A DNA stretch of 64,000 nt from Macrococcoides epidermidis (lineage in GTDB: Bacteria; Bacillota; Bacilli; Staphylococcales; Staphylococcaceae). Positions 34,872 through 44,121 of this stretch are shown in pieces (within the stretch, counting starts at the first letter, position 1; each line of letters opens with the position of its first letter). The stretch lies in the NCBI RefSeq assembly GCF_042659445.1, contig NZ_JBHSSR010000004.1, one strand, 5' to 3'. A program made the translations under genes and the position numbers. Below the pieces are notes generated by a model that saw only the letters and a list, made by a program, of their open reading frames with translations, ran no database searches and was not told where the DNA came from.

Positions 34872-35845
34872 GGATGATCAGCAAGTAATCTATTGATCAT
34901 CAGCAGTTCATAAATGTAATGACTTTTCATTTGATTATCATCAAATTCAGTTAAATGCTTCACGCTATTTTTAAGTAAACTCAGCGATGATTTGTCTGGA
35001 TGGTAAGTGCGATCTTTACCGAATGATTCAAATGCTTTCATAAGTTCATTGAGTGCTTTCTTTTCTTCTATTGTCATTTCAAAGGTCGTCCCATTTGGAA
35101 TGAGTATCATATGATTAATATGCAGCTGAATGAGACGGTTAACATCAAGTCGATGACGTAACTTAGTCAATTCGTACTCAATTTCTAAATTTTTATGAAA
35201 ATGCAATTCCTCTTTTTCATATGCCAGTAAAGTATCAATCTTTGCGATTAATTTATTTGTTTGCTCCATCATCGGCAAAGTGCCGCTTAAATCAGCAAGG
35301 TTAGCATTGATTTCAGTCGAACGCCTTACAAGCATCGCCATTAACTTTGATTCCAATATATCCATAAGACTCGCGATCTGCGTATGATACTTTGGTGGTA
35401 ATACAAAGAAATTGACGACAGTAGCTGTTGTTAAACCGATAGTTGTCGTTGCTAGTCTTGAAAAGAAGTTAAATGCAAAATCCTGATGAATATTAGGCAC
35501 CATAGCTACTGCAGTAAGACTGGCAACAAGCATGCCATCATATAACTTAAGTTTATAGCAAACAAACAAAGTCAGTGTTGCCGCAATACTATAACTTAAC
35601 GCACTATCTCCTAAAAAGTATGTACTCATTACAGCGATAAATGCCCCGAGTATAGAAGCAGGAAATCTGATAAAAGCTTTCTTCAAAGAAGCGCGTGCTG
35701 TCGGTTCTATCGATACGATTGAAGTAATTACAGCAAATATCGGTGGTAAATTAAAAAATTGACATATTACTGCAGTTAAAAAGGTTGCAAGCCCGGTTTT
35801 AATCGTGCGGGCACCGATTAATTTTTTCGTCCATTTTATTTTCAT
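34850..35845 (-). CDS. Aromatic acid exporter family membrane protein (UPF0421, FUSC-like), copy A
   Basis: 331 residues. The N-terminal third has five or six hydrophobic helices of the ArAE_1/FUSC type (starting IGARTIKTGLATFLTAVICQFF), followed by a soluble helical C-terminal domain ending LLMINRLLADHPNKK. It matches the staphylococcal UPF0421 protein next to map. The transport substrate is unknown. ATG 35845 aligns with the S. aureus start; the ribosome site (GGAATGATGA) is weak, and in-frame starts upstream have none. It has a distant paralogue at 58760-59845. Confidence 0.8.
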   Translation of the reverse strand: MKIKWTKKLIGARTIKTGLATFLTAVICQFFNLPPIFAVITSIVSIEPTARASLKKAFIRFPASILGAFIAVMSTYFLGDSALSYSIAATLTLFVCYKLKLYDGMLVASLTAVAMVPNIHQDFAFNFFSRLATTTIGLTTATVVNFFVLPPKYHTQIASLMDILESKLMAMLVRRSTEINANLADLSGTLPMMEQTNKLIAKIDTLLAYEKEELHFHKNLEIEYELTKLRHRLDVNRLIQLHINHMILIPNGTTFEMTIEEKKALNELMKAFESFGKDRTYHPDKSSLSLLKNSVKHLTEFDDNQMKSHYIYELLMINRLLADHPNKKKQV

Positions 35846-36012
35846 TTCATCATTCCAATTTTTAAAAGTAGTATACTGCATAATCTTTGTTATAATAAAC
35901 AGTGACGAATATATGATATGGTTATTAATCAAATTAATCAATACCTTCGTATGAAATTAATCGATATTTACGCATATCATATGCATAAATTTAATTGAAA
36001 GAAGAGATAAAC

Positions 36013-36768
36013 ATGATCGTAACATCAGAAAAAGATTTACAAGGACTTAAAGAAATTGGACGTATTGTAGCACTTATACGTGATGAACTTAAGAAACAGG
36101 CGAAACCTGGTATGACAACTAAACAGCTTGATAATATTGCCAAAGAATTATTTGAGGTGCACGGTGCTCAATCAGCGCCAATCACTGAATATGACTTCCC
36201 AGGATACACATGTATTAGTGTAAATGAAGAGGTAGCACATGGTATTCCGGGGCCACGTGTTATCAATGATGGAGATTTAGTAAATGTCGATGTATCTGCA
36301 TGTAAAGATGGCTATTATGCAGATACAGGTATTTCATTTGTTGTAGGTGAAGTAAATGACCCTATGAAACAAAAAGTAGTGGATTGTGCTGAAATGGCAT
36401 TTAATGAAGCGATGACGAAGATTAAACCTGGTGCGAAACTCAGTAATATCGGACGTGCAGTAAACGCGACAGCACGTAAAAATGGCTTAACAGTTATTAA
36501 AAACCTAACTGGACATGGTATCGGTAAAAGTTTACATGAAGAACCAAAGCATATTATGAATTACTATGATCCAATGGATAAAACTTTGTTAAAAGAAGGT
36601 ATGGTATTAGCTGTTGAACCTTTCATCTCATCTAAAGCAACAATTGTTTCTGACGGTAAAGATGAGTGGGCATTTGAGACGAAAGATAGAAGTTTTGTCG
36701 CACAAATCGAGCATACACTAGTCGTTACAAAAGATGGTCCATTGCTACTTACAAAATTAGAAGATTAA
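36013..36768 (+). CDS. map: Methionine aminopeptidase, type I
   Basis: 251-residue cytosolic enzyme that removes the initiator Met. Metal ligands are in VNVDVSACKDGYYADTG (two Asp), GHGIG (His), FISSK-preceding AVEPF (Glu) and AQIEHT (Glu). ATG 36013 is chosen because GAAAGAAGAG lies upstream and the start MIVTSEKDLQGLKEIGRI aligns with S. aureus Map; a TTG at 35995 would remove that site. It precedes vraU as in S. aureus and is separated from it by a terminator. Confidence 0.95.
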   Translation: MIVTSEKDLQGLKEIGRIVALIRDELKKQAKPGMTTKQLDNIAKELFEVHGAQSAPITEYDFPGYTCISVNEEVAHGIPGPRVINDGDLVNVDVSACKDGYYADTGISFVVGEVNDPMKQKVVDCAEMAFNEAMTKIKPGAKLSNIGRAVNATARKNGLTVIKNLTGHGIGKSLHEEPKHIMNYYDPMDKTLLKEGMVLAVEPFISSKATIVSDGKDEWAFETKDRSFVAQIEHTLVVTKDGPLLLTKLED

Positions 36769-36797
36769 TCATACTACTTTAGTTGTAGTCAATAATC

Positions 36798-36834
36798 ATT
36801 CCACAGACGCTTATATGTTTGTGGAATTTTTTTT
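36798..36834 (+). terminator. Terminator between map and vraU
   Basis: Stem 36798-36808 with 36817-36827 (one G-T pair) is followed by seven T, and the T-run leads directly into the vra -10 element. Confidence 0.75.
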
Positions 36835-36839
36835 ATAAT
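36834..36839 (+). promoter_or_regulatory. Candidate -10 element of the vra operon
   Basis: A perfect TATAAT immediately after the map terminator. The -35 is weak (TTATAT at 17 bases), as expected for an activated promoter; S. aureus VraR activates its own operon. Its position argues against the ATG at 36838 as the vraU start. Confidence 0.5.
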
Positions 36840-36870
36840 GGTGATACTACGGAACGAATGGGGTATGAAT

Positions 36871-37221
36871 ATGCAAAAGATAAAACATTACTTAAACAAT
36901 ACTGTCAAAGCCTGCGTTCAGAACTTTATGTATTTTAGGACAGCTTCAGCTTATAAACGTCTAGCTGATATCAATGGATTAAAAAATATAAAACAAAATG
37001 AAATGATGCAGTTAACATCTGAAAAGGAACAATTACAATCTGTACTTGAAACATATGAAATTAAACCGACAGAACATTTAAAGAACAATCGTCAACCTTT
37101 GATCAATAAACTTAATACGATTGATAATGATATTGATGAAATTGAATCATTACTGTTAAACTTAGAAGAAGAAAAAAGAAATATACAATATGAAATATTA
37201 TTATTATCCAATGTAAAATAA
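36871..37221 (+). CDS. vraU: VraU-like small protein, first gene of the vra operon
   Basis: About 116 residues, mainly charged helices with coiled-coil character from residue 35 to the end (heptad-like Leu/Ile in EKEQLQSVLETYEI and LLNLEEEKRNIQYEILLL). It occupies the vraU position before vraT. Function is unknown. In-frame starts at 36838 and 36865 are possible; 36871 is preferred because GGGG lies seven bases upstream and 36838 overlaps the -10 element. Confidence 0.65.
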   Translation: MQKIKHYLNNTVKACVQNFMYFRTASAYKRLADINGLKNIKQNEMMQLTSEKEQLQSVLETYEIKPTEHLKNNRQPLINKLNTIDNDIDEIESLLLNLEEEKRNIQYEILLLSNVK

Positions 37222-37236
37222 AGAGGAAGTGTATAT

Positions 37237-37932
37237 GTGAAACAAATTGTTAGTTCAGAGTTATTAATCATCTTTTTTACATTGATACTGTTATCGAACC
37301 TGTATTACATATTCTTTGTTAAAATTGGGATGCTGCTTGTTATTGTTGTAGCAATTGCACTGATTTACTTAAGCCAGAACATGAAAGAAAATCTGCGCGG
37401 GCTTATCATTTTGTGGATTGGATTAATCATGTTGATGTTTGGTTTACTATCTAATCCATATACTTTAATCGTCTTGTTTAGTTTCATTATTATCGTTGCA
37501 ATCAGATATATTATCTATAAACGTCAACCGATGAAAGTCATCCAGACAGAAAATAATAAGATGATCATCAATAAACAATCTTTGTTTAGCTTTCAGTCAA
37601 CACCAGACAGAGTGTATAAATTTGAAGATATCAATCTGCAACATGCGATTGGTGATTTAAATATTGATTTAAGTCAGGCAGCAAATCTAAAAGAGATTAA
37701 TATTGTAGTTGTGCGCAATATGATTGGTAAAACGACTATTACTGTACCTTATCACTACCAGGTAAAAGTGGATTATACAACGATGTATGGCCAACTTAAT
37801 ATTCAGGATGCGTATACTAAGAAGGCACGAAATGAACGTTTGACTTACGAATCAGATGCATATCCTAATAAAGTAGTGATCAAACTTTTTGTATCATCAA
37901 TCGTCGGAGATTTAGAGGTGCAGTACCGATGA
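37237..37932 (+). CDS. vraT: Cell-wall-active antibiotic response protein VraT (YvqF/LiaF)
   Basis: 231 residues: four hydrophobic helices in the first 90 residues and a C-terminal DUF2154/LiaF domain with beta strands (HAIGDLNIDLSQAA, IVGDLEVQY). It works with the kinase VraS in sensing cell-wall damage. It starts at GTG 37237 behind AAGAGGAAGTG; the neighbouring ATG (37235) runs straight into TGA. The stop overlaps the vraS start by four bases. Confidence 0.9.
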   Translation: MKQIVSSELLIIFFTLILLSNLYYIFFVKIGMLLVIVVAIALIYLSQNMKENLRGLIILWIGLIMLMFGLLSNPYTLIVLFSFIIIVAIRYIIYKRQPMKVIQTENNKMIINKQSLFSFQSTPDRVYKFEDINLQHAIGDLNIDLSQAANLKEINIVVVRNMIGKTTITVPYHYQVKVDYTTMYGQLNIQDAYTKKARNERLTYESDAYPNKVVIKLFVSSIVGDLEVQYR

Positions 37933-38951
37933 ATAACTATACGAGAATGATTGGTTCTTTATTGATACTTACTTATAGTCTTGCCGTAATATTTTTCGTG
38001 CTTGACCGTATTTTTGTAAATATCATCTATTTTCAAGGTATGTTTTACACACAGATCGTTGGCGTTCCGGCTATACTTTTTTTAAATGTGATCGTAATAC
38101 TCGCCTGTATTATTATGGGTTCGATACTTGCATATCGCCAAAATGAGCAGTACTCAGATATTCAGGAAATGATATCGCGGCTTGGTGACGGAGAGAAGAT
38201 TACACTGGATAATTTAAATCAAGATTTAGAAGTTATTGAAATCATGAAAACTTTAGAACATGTAAGTACAATCATCGAAGACGTTAAACGTCAAAATCAG
38301 CTTGTAATCAATGATGTTCATACATTAAACGAAGAGACGGTGAAGCAAATTGTAGAAGAGGAGCGTCAGCGACTTGCAAGAGAATTACATGACTCGGTAA
38401 GTCAGCAGCTTTTTGCGGCAAGCATGATGCTATCTGCTTTAAAATCAGCAAATCATGCTGAACAGGTAAGCAAACAACTTAATCTATTAGAGAAAATGCT
38501 CCATGAGTCACAATTAGAAATGAGAGCGTTGCTATTACATTTAAGACCCGTCGGTTTAAAAAACAAAACGTTAGAACAAGGATTAATACAGCTTATTAAA
38601 GAATTGAAACAAAAGATACCATTAAATATCAACGCGGATATTGAAGAGATTAAACTTGAAAAAGGTGTAGAAGATCATCTTTTTCGAATTGCTCAGGAAT
38701 CAATATCCAATACGTTACGACATGCTAAAGCAGAGCATATTACGATTGAATTATTTAAAACGGGTAACCGTGTTATATTGAGAGTGACAGATGATGGTCT
38801 AGGCTTTGATATTAATCAAATAGATGATACAAGATACGGTTTACATACGATGAAAGAAAGAGCCTTAGAGATTGGTGGTACTTGTCATGTTATTTCAGCA
38901 CCACAGTCAGGCACTCGCATAGAAGTAAAAGTCCCAATCAAGGAGGAATAA
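37929..38951 (+). CDS. vraS: Sensor histidine kinase VraS
   Basis: 340 residues: two transmembrane helices (about 9-29 and 44-67) with a short external loop, a HAMP-like linker, a HisKA_3 dimerisation helix with the phosphorylated His154 in LARELHDSVSQQL, and an ATPase domain with SNTLRHAKAEH and VTDDGLGFD. It senses cell-wall stress and phosphorylates VraR. It is coupled to vraT and vraR (gap of one base). Confidence 0.95.
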   Translation: MNNYTRMIGSLLILTYSLAVIFFVLDRIFVNIIYFQGMFYTQIVGVPAILFLNVIVILACIIMGSILAYRQNEQYSDIQEMISRLGDGEKITLDNLNQDLEVIEIMKTLEHVSTIIEDVKRQNQLVINDVHTLNEETVKQIVEEERQRLARELHDSVSQQLFAASMMLSALKSANHAEQVSKQLNLLEKMLHESQLEMRALLLHLRPVGLKNKTLEQGLIQLIKELKQKIPLNINADIEEIKLEKGVEDHLFRIAQESISNTLRHAKAEHITIELFKTGNRVILRVTDDGLGFDINQIDDTRYGLHTMKERALEIGGTCHVISAPQSGTRIEVKVPIKEE

Positions 38952-38952
38952 C

Positions 38953-39576
38953 ATGCGCATTTTATTTGTAGATGACCATGAAATGGTTAGAATCGGTATT
39001 TCAAGTTATTTATCAATGCAGGAGCATATCGAAATTGTTGGAGAAGCGAGTAACGGCAAAGAAGGGATTGAAAAGACCTTAACGCTGTCTCCCGATATTG
39101 TATTGATGGACATGGTAATGGATGAAATGGATGGCATTGAAGCAACCATGCAAATTAAAGCCAGGATGCCTGAAGTAAAAGTGATTATGTTGACAAGTTT
39201 TATCGAAGACAAGGAAGTTTATCGCGCTTTAGATGCTGGTGTAGACAGTTATATTCTTAAAACAAGCAGCGCTGAAGAAATTCGTGATGCGATATATAAA
39301 ACTTATGCCGGTGAATCTGTATTTGAAAAAGAAGTAATGGCGAAGATGAGATATCGTCTGAATCAAAAAGCTGAACTGCATGAAATGCTTACTGAACGAG
39401 AAAAAGAGATTCTTTTACTCATTGCAAAAGGTTATTCTAATCAGGAAATTGCTGATGCAAGCCATATTACAATTAAAACAGTTAAGACGCATGTGAGTAA
39501 TATTTTGAGTAAATTAGAAGTACAGGATAGAACACAGGCAGTCATCTATGCATTTCAGCATGATTTAATTGAATAA
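38953..39576 (+). CDS. vraR: Response regulator VraR (NarL/LuxR type)
   Basis: 207 residues: receiver domain with acidic pocket VDDH (7-9), phosphoacceptor Asp53 in VLMDMV, conserved Thr/Ser and Lys in MLTS and YILKTS, then a LuxR helix-turn-helix (LTEREKEILLLIAKGYSNQEI from about 140). It activates peptidoglycan synthesis genes under cell-wall stress. The ATG follows AAGGAGGAATAAC. It is the last gene of the operon. Confidence 0.96.
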   Translation: MRILFVDDHEMVRIGISSYLSMQEHIEIVGEASNGKEGIEKTLTLSPDIVLMDMVMDEMDGIEATMQIKARMPEVKVIMLTSFIEDKEVYRALDAGVDSYILKTSSAEEIRDAIYKTYAGESVFEKEVMAKMRYRLNQKAELHEMLTEREKEILLLIAKGYSNQEIADASHITIKTVKTHVSNILSKLEVQDRTQAVIYAFQHDLIE

Positions 39577-39579
39577 AAG

Positions 39580-39618
39580 AAGAGTGAAATGCTGTAATTA
39601 GCATTTCACTCTTTTTTA
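39580..39618. terminator. Bidirectional terminator after vraR
   Basis: A 14-bp perfect stem (39580-39593 with 39600-39613) with a 6-base loop and T-run. Confidence 0.85.
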
Positions 39619-39623
39619 AAAGG

Positions 39624-40196
39624 TTATTTTTCTACATGATCATATCCATTAACAAGTAATTCTACTTCACCTGTATGCGGTTCGATTACGAGGCCGTGCA
39701 CAGGTACTGAGCGATCGAATAGTGGGTGGTTGTATACGAGTTTAACGTTTTCTTGGACGTTTTCATAAACATCGTTAAATCCACCAAGGAAGTGATCGAC
39801 ATCAATACCAGAATGAATGATAGTATCCATCACTTCTTGTTTGATACCGCGATCTTTCATCGTTGATTTTACTTTTTCAACGTCAAGGGCGCCCATACCA
39901 CAATCTTTATGACCCATAATAATGATTTCTTCAGCACCTAATGCATAGATACCGACAAGTAAGCTACGCATTGTAGATCCATAAGGATGAGTAATTGTAG
40001 CACCGGCATTTTTAACAGTCTTAACATCACCATTTTTTAAGCCAAGTGCTTTAGTAGATAACTCCTGTAATCTTGTATCCATACACGTTAACAATACAGC
40101 TTTCATAGCAGGGACTTTAGAAGTCACATACTGCTCATAATCTTTGTTCTCTACAAAATTTTTGTTGTATTCAAGCATACTAGATAATAAAGTCAA
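39624..40196 (-). CDS. Beta-class carbonic anhydrase
   Basis: 190 residues. Zinc ligands are in LLTCMDTRL (Cys and Asp/Arg dyad near 37-40) and IMGHKDCGMG (His and Cys near 92-95). It interconverts CO2 and bicarbonate. TTG 40196 is proposed as start since AGAGGGATTACA precedes it and the protein then begins TLLSSMLEYNKNFVENKDYEQY; the ATG 48 bases upstream has no site. Function within the cell is presumably bicarbonate supply for carboxylases. Confidence 0.88.
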   Translation of the reverse strand: MTLLSSMLEYNKNFVENKDYEQYVTSKVPAMKAVLLTCMDTRLQELSTKALGLKNGDVKTVKNAGATITHPYGSTMRSLLVGIYALGAEEIIIMGHKDCGMGALDVEKVKSTMKDRGIKQEVMDTIIHSGIDVDHFLGGFNDVYENVQENVKLVYNHPLFDRSVPVHGLVIEPHTGEVELLVNGYDHVEK

Positions 40197-40215
40197 TGTA
40201 ATCCCTCTTTCACTA

Positions 40216-41244
40216 TTATTGCTGAGATGATAATTTCTTCTCATGTATTATAGCATTAATTTGAGCTCCGATAATAATGATAAATCCAGTTAAATATAAC
40301 CATAACATTAAGACGATAACCCCTCCGATACTACCGTATGTTTTAGAGTAGTTACCAAAGTTACTTACATAATAACCGAATAAGAAACTTGCGCCAATCC
40401 ATGCAATTGTCGCAAATAATGCACCTGGAATTACAGATTTAAACTTTAATTTTACATTTGGTGCAATTGCATAAAGTGTTACAAACACGATAAATGTAAT
40501 GATTAATGGAAGTACTACTTTAATTAAAGAGAAAACCCATTTAAATTGCGATTCTAAACCGAACTGACCGAATAAATAGTTACCGATTTGTTCACCGAAT
40601 ACTGGTAATGCAAGCGCAATACCAAATACAACAACCATAACTAGAGTAAATAATACACTTAATAATTTAGCAACGATTGGATTACGCGCATCTTCAACTT
40701 CATATGATACATTGAAAGCATTCATTAACGCAGTCATTCCGTTAGATGCTGACCATAGTGCAGCGATTAAACCGAATGATAGTAAGCCGCCGTTTGCATT
40801 TTTCATGACATCAGTAACAACTTCTGTAATCATCTTTGAAGTTTCTCCTGGTGCGTTCTTTGCAATCATATTAGTGATAGTATCAGGAGATACATTAAAT
40901 AACGGTATTAATGTTAATAAGAAGATTAACATTGGGAATAAAGACAGTAAGAAATAGTAAGCAAGTTGTGCTGATAAACCAGCAGCGTCATCTTTACCAA
41001 TTCTAAATAATAATTTGTTTAAGAAATTACCGTCATGCTTATACTTTGCAGGCTTGTTGATTTTAGAAACATACAATGTCTCATTTTCTTTTTTTGCTTG
41101 TTTTGATTTAAAACGTTGACTGTTTACATAATACTCATCTTTGTTCGACAATTTGTTTTTCTCTTCAGCCTCCAAATTATTAGACTCAGGACCTTTAGCG
41201 GCCTGAGTCAGAAATTTAGAGGTGCTTTTTTTAGCTTTCGACAT
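40216..41244 (-). CDS. YihY/BrkB-family membrane protein
   Basis: 342 residues. A charged N-terminal tail of about 75 residues (Lys/Glu/Asn-rich) is longer than usual for the family and is followed by six hydrophobic helices of the YihY type (AGLSAQLAYYFLLSLFPMLIF near 92, LWSASNGMTALMNAFNVSYEVE, and SFLFGYYVSNFGNYSKTYGSIGGVI). Function is unsettled; the old ribonuclease BN label is wrong for this family. The ATG follows GAGGTGGAAAT. The carbonic anhydrase gene follows on the same strand after 19 bases. Confidence 0.88.
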   Translation of the reverse strand: MSKAKKSTSKFLTQAAKGPESNNLEAEEKNKLSNKDEYYVNSQRFKSKQAKKENETLYVSKINKPAKYKHDGNFLNKLLFRIGKDDAAGLSAQLAYYFLLSLFPMLIFLLTLIPLFNVSPDTITNMIAKNAPGETSKMITEVVTDVMKNANGGLLSFGLIAALWSASNGMTALMNAFNVSYEVEDARNPIVAKLLSVLFTLVMVVVFGIALALPVFGEQIGNYLFGQFGLESQFKWVFSLIKVVLPLIITFIVFVTLYAIAPNVKLKFKSVIPGALFATIAWIGASFLFGYYVSNFGNYSKTYGSIGGVIVLMLWLYLTGFIIIIGAQINAIIHEKKLSSQQ

Positions 41245-41277
41245 ATTTCCACCTCATTATTAAATTGATTTAAGCAA

Positions 41278-41583
41278 TTATCCGTTTGGTCCAGAGATTT
41301 TCTTTTGGTTACGCTTTTGAATAAATGTATCTTTTGCATCTAAAATAGCACGTTCTAATTCTGGGTTATTACGACGGATTTCATCGATTGTTTCTTTCCA
41401 GTATAATAACTCATCTTTTAAATTTTTAGCTTTCGCTTTTGTAGATGGAGCTGGTGTGATACCGTTTTGTTTTGTTGATTGTACTTGAGTTTTAACCGAA
41501 CTACGTGTCTTTTTATCAATCATTGATACTGCGGCACCGATAATAGCACCAGCAATTGTTGCAGGGATTAATTTGTTATTCAT
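41278..41583 (-). CDS. YtxH-like small stress protein
   Basis: 101 residues. A short hydrophobic N-terminal segment (IPATIAGAIIGAAVSMI) precedes a charged helical remainder (LYWKETIDEIRRNNPELERAI). The layout is that of YtxH/GvpP-type general stress proteins, but the match is loose. ATG 41583 is selected because GGAGGAGAACAATT is directly upstream. It precedes the YihY gene by 33 bases and is probably in the same transcript. Confidence 0.65.
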   Translation of the reverse strand: MNNKLIPATIAGAIIGAAVSMIDKKTRSSVKTQVQSTKQNGITPAPSTKAKAKNLKDELLYWKETIDEIRRNNPELERAILDAKDTFIQKRNQKKISGPNG

Positions 41584-41764
41584 AATTGTTCTCCTCCTAT
41601 ATTGTAAGAAATGGTGTGTTTCACACCTATTAATTATTATATAGCCATTTGCAGAGATTGATAAACAAAGAAATATCAAAAATACAAAAATTTTATATTA
41701 TTCATTTTTTGAATAGTTTGATAAAATAGAATTTGTATGAAATTTGAAAGAGAAGGTGCTAATG

Positions 41765-41962
41765 ATGAATAAAGAACAAATGGTAAATGAAATCATTCAA
41801 AAGTTAAAATTAGTAAATGTCGGTGTAATAAAGCCTGAATCTATTGACGATAACAAAATTGATGAATTAAGAGAGATACATGAGATGGTAACAAAAAGAG
41901 ACAGCTTTTCTCCAAGTGAGATGAGTGCGTTAACAGATGCATTAGGGCAACTAAGAAAATAA
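41765..41962 (+). CDS. UPF0435 (DUF1128) protein
   Basis: 65 residues with the family pattern KLKLVNVGVIKPESID and a C-terminus FSPSEMSALTDALGQLRK that is shared with staphylococcal UPF0435 proteins. Function unknown. ATG 41765 is favoured over the ATG immediately before it because GAAGGTG is then six bases upstream. It precedes the ampS-type gene, probably in one transcript. Confidence 0.8.
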   Translation: MNKEQMVNEIIQKLKLVNVGVIKPESIDDNKIDELREIHEMVTKRDSFSPSEMSALTDALGQLRK

Positions 41963-41988
41963 TATTTATACAGAAAAGGGGATAACAC

Positions 41989-43224
41989 ATGAGCTACAAC
42001 AAAGAAGAAAAATTACAAAAATACGCTGAATTACTTGTCAAAGTCGGAATGAACGTTCAAAAGGACCAACGTGTATTTATTCGTGCAACAGTTGACGCAA
42101 AAGATTTTATTCATTTAATCGTAGAAGAAGCTTATAAAGCAGGATCAAGTGATGTTAAAGTATCTTATGGTGATGACCGTCTGGCACAATTAAACTTCCA
42201 GTATCGTGATCAGTCTGCATTTGAAAAAGTACCACAATATTTAATCGATGAGCGTATGGATTACGCGAGAGACTATGCAGCACAATTAGCATTAATTTCT
42301 TCAAGTCCTGAAAATTTAAAAGATGCAGATCCTGCGAAAGTAGCAGCTAATATGAAAGCTTATGGCGCTGGATTTAAAGAATATATGAAGATGATGCAGT
42401 CAGACCAGTTCTCTTGGACAGTTGCAGCATATCCATCACCAGCATGGGCGCAATTAGTATTCCCTGAATTAGAGGAAGCTGAAGCGTTCGATAAATTATT
42501 AGATGCTATATTAGAATCTGTACGTATGAATGAAGCAGATCCTGTTCAGGCGTGGGTTGAACATAATGATAATCTGCATGCGAAAGCAGACTACTTAAAC
42601 CAAAAAGCTTATGTGGCATTGCATTATACAGCACCAGGAACTGACTTAAAAGTTGGACTTCCGAAAGGACATATTTGGAGTGGTGCTTCTAGTATCAATA
42701 AAGATGGAACGTCATTCATGGCCAATATGCCGACTGAAGAAGTATTTACGGTACCTCATAAAGATGAAGTTAATGGTACAGTATCCAGCACATTACCGTT
42801 AAGCTACGGTGGCAATATTATCGATGAATTTACTTTAACATTTAAAGACGGTGTCGTAGTTGACTTTGATGCGAAAGTTGGTAAAGACATTTTAGAAGGA
42901 TTATTAAACTCAGATGAAAATGCAAAAAGATTAGGTGAAGTCGCATTAGTTCCACATGATTCACCAATTTCAAATTCAAAGATTCTTTACTATAATACTT
43001 TATTTGATGAAAATGCATCTTGTCACTTAGCATTAGGTTCTGCCTATCCTTTCTGTATCGAAGGTGGTAAGGAAATGAACGATGAAGAGCTGGCAGCACA
43101 CGGTTTAAACAATTCCATTACACATGAAGACTTTATGATTGGTTCTGCTGAAATGAATATTTCAGGTATTACAGCAGACGGACAAGAAGAAGCAATCTTT
43201 GTAAATGGAAATTGGGCGTTTTAA
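41989..43224 (+). CDS. ampS: Aminopeptidase of the M29 family (AmpS)
   Basis: 411-residue dimetal aminopeptidase. Ligand-bearing segments include NMPTEEVFTVPH (Glu near 250), LGEVALVPHDSPI (Glu near 315), HLALGSAYPF (His near 343) and NNSITHEDFMIGS (His and Asp near 378). It is a cytosolic enzyme that trims peptides. The ATG follows AAAAGGGGATAACAC. The gene pair UPF0435-ampS is as in staphylococci. Confidence 0.93.
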   Translation: MSYNKEEKLQKYAELLVKVGMNVQKDQRVFIRATVDAKDFIHLIVEEAYKAGSSDVKVSYGDDRLAQLNFQYRDQSAFEKVPQYLIDERMDYARDYAAQLALISSSPENLKDADPAKVAANMKAYGAGFKEYMKMMQSDQFSWTVAAYPSPAWAQLVFPELEEAEAFDKLLDAILESVRMNEADPVQAWVEHNDNLHAKADYLNQKAYVALHYTAPGTDLKVGLPKGHIWSGASSINKDGTSFMANMPTEEVFTVPHKDEVNGTVSSTLPLSYGGNIIDEFTLTFKDGVVVDFDAKVGKDILEGLLNSDENAKRLGEVALVPHDSPISNSKILYYNTLFDENASCHLALGSAYPFCIEGGKEMNDEELAAHGLNNSITHEDFMIGSAEMNISGITADGQEEAIFVNGNWAF

Positions 43225-43279
43225 TTTTCAAAATAAAGTGATATGATTATATTATTATTGATATAAGAGGAGGATGGTC

Positions 43280-43453
43280 ATGTCAGTTCCTATGATGTGG
43301 TTAGTAGTTATCGCATTCTTATTTGTGATCTTTACTTTCGGTGGATTTATTATGATGACGTTAATCAATGCATTTGATTCTAGAGAATCAGATATTATTG
43401 ATACACCTGAAGAAGCTTTAGAAAAGAAAGTTTTTGCAGACGATTTACATTAA
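43280..43453 (+). CDS. Small single-helix membrane protein
   Basis: 57 residues. One transmembrane helix (about 4-30, MMWLVVIAFLFVIFTFGGFI) is followed by an acidic cytosolic tail ending FADDLH. The ATG follows AGAGGAGGATGGTC, an excellent ribosome site, and a terminator follows the stop, so the gene looks real. It lies 55 bases after ampS. No family recognised. Confidence 0.7.
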   Translation: MSVPMMWLVVIAFLFVIFTFGGFIMMTLINAFDSRESDIIDTPEEALEKKVFADDLH

Positions 43454-43460
43454 TAACTTT

Positions 43461-43496
43461 TAAAGAGATAGATTTCTATCTCTTTTTATTTTTTGT
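43461..43496 (+). terminator. Terminator after the small membrane protein gene
   Basis: AAAGAGATA (43462-43470) and TATCTCTTT (43477-43485) are followed by a T-rich run. Confidence 0.8.
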
Positions 43497-43527
43497 GCTA
43501 GCGACAAAGAAAGAATACTGCTAGCGC
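43497..43527. repeat. Single copy of the GCTAGCGACAAA repeat element
   Basis: GCTAGCGACAAA, then ten diverged bases, then TGCTAGC, with the same spacing between the two GCTAGC boxes as in the array at 48265-48600. It sits between a terminator and the thioesterase gene. Confidence 0.75.
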
Positions 43528-43602
43528 ATAACAGAATCAAATCATGCATATACTAAATTAAACTTTAATCATTACATAAAGTAATAGAATAGAGGTATGA
43601 CG

Positions 43603-44121
43603 ATGACAGAACGATTAAAAAAGACGATGAATGCATCAAAGACAGTTAAGACGAAACAAATCTTTCCGACTGATACGAACCATCATAATACATTATTCGG
43701 CGGAAAACTCATGGCTTTAATTGATGATGTGGCAAGCATTGCGGCAACACGGCATTGTGCGCGTTCAGTAGTAACGGCAAGTACAGATTCAGTTGACTTT
43801 TTAAAGCCGATACGTCCTGGTGAAGTAGTGACACTCGAAGCGGTCGTAACCTATACAGGTACATCATCTCTGGAAGTATGTGTGCAAGTCATTTCAGAAA
43901 ATGTAATTCAGCAGACAAAACAGTTAGCTGCGATTAGTTTCCTGACTTTTGTAGCACTGGATGAAGATAATAAACCGGTTATTGTACCTGAAGTCATTGC
44001 AGAGACAGAAGATCAAGTTTGGCTGAATGAAACAGGGAAAGAACGTGCAGAATTTCGTAAAAGCAGAAGAGATAAAAGTAAAGAACTATTAAATTTCTTT
44101 GAGAAAAATATTGAAGTATAA
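43603..44121 (+). CDS. Acyl-CoA thioesterase, hotdog fold (YciA/BACH-like)
   Basis: 172 residues, one hotdog domain. Family motif is in IFPTDTNHHNTLFGGKLMALIDDVASIAA (about 20-48, with the Asn and Asp used in catalysis), then FLKPIRPGEVVTLEAVVTYTGTSSLEV. It hydrolyses acyl-CoA thioesters; chain-length preference is not readable. ATG 43603 is preferred to 43597 because AGAGG is seven bases away. Confidence 0.9.
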   Translation: MTERLKKTMNASKTVKTKQIFPTDTNHHNTLFGGKLMALIDDVASIAATRHCARSVVTASTDSVDFLKPIRPGEVVTLEAVVTYTGTSSLEVCVQVISENVIQQTKQLAAISFLTFVALDEDNKPVIVPEVIAETEDQVWLNETGKERAEFRKSRRDKSKELLNFFEKNIEV

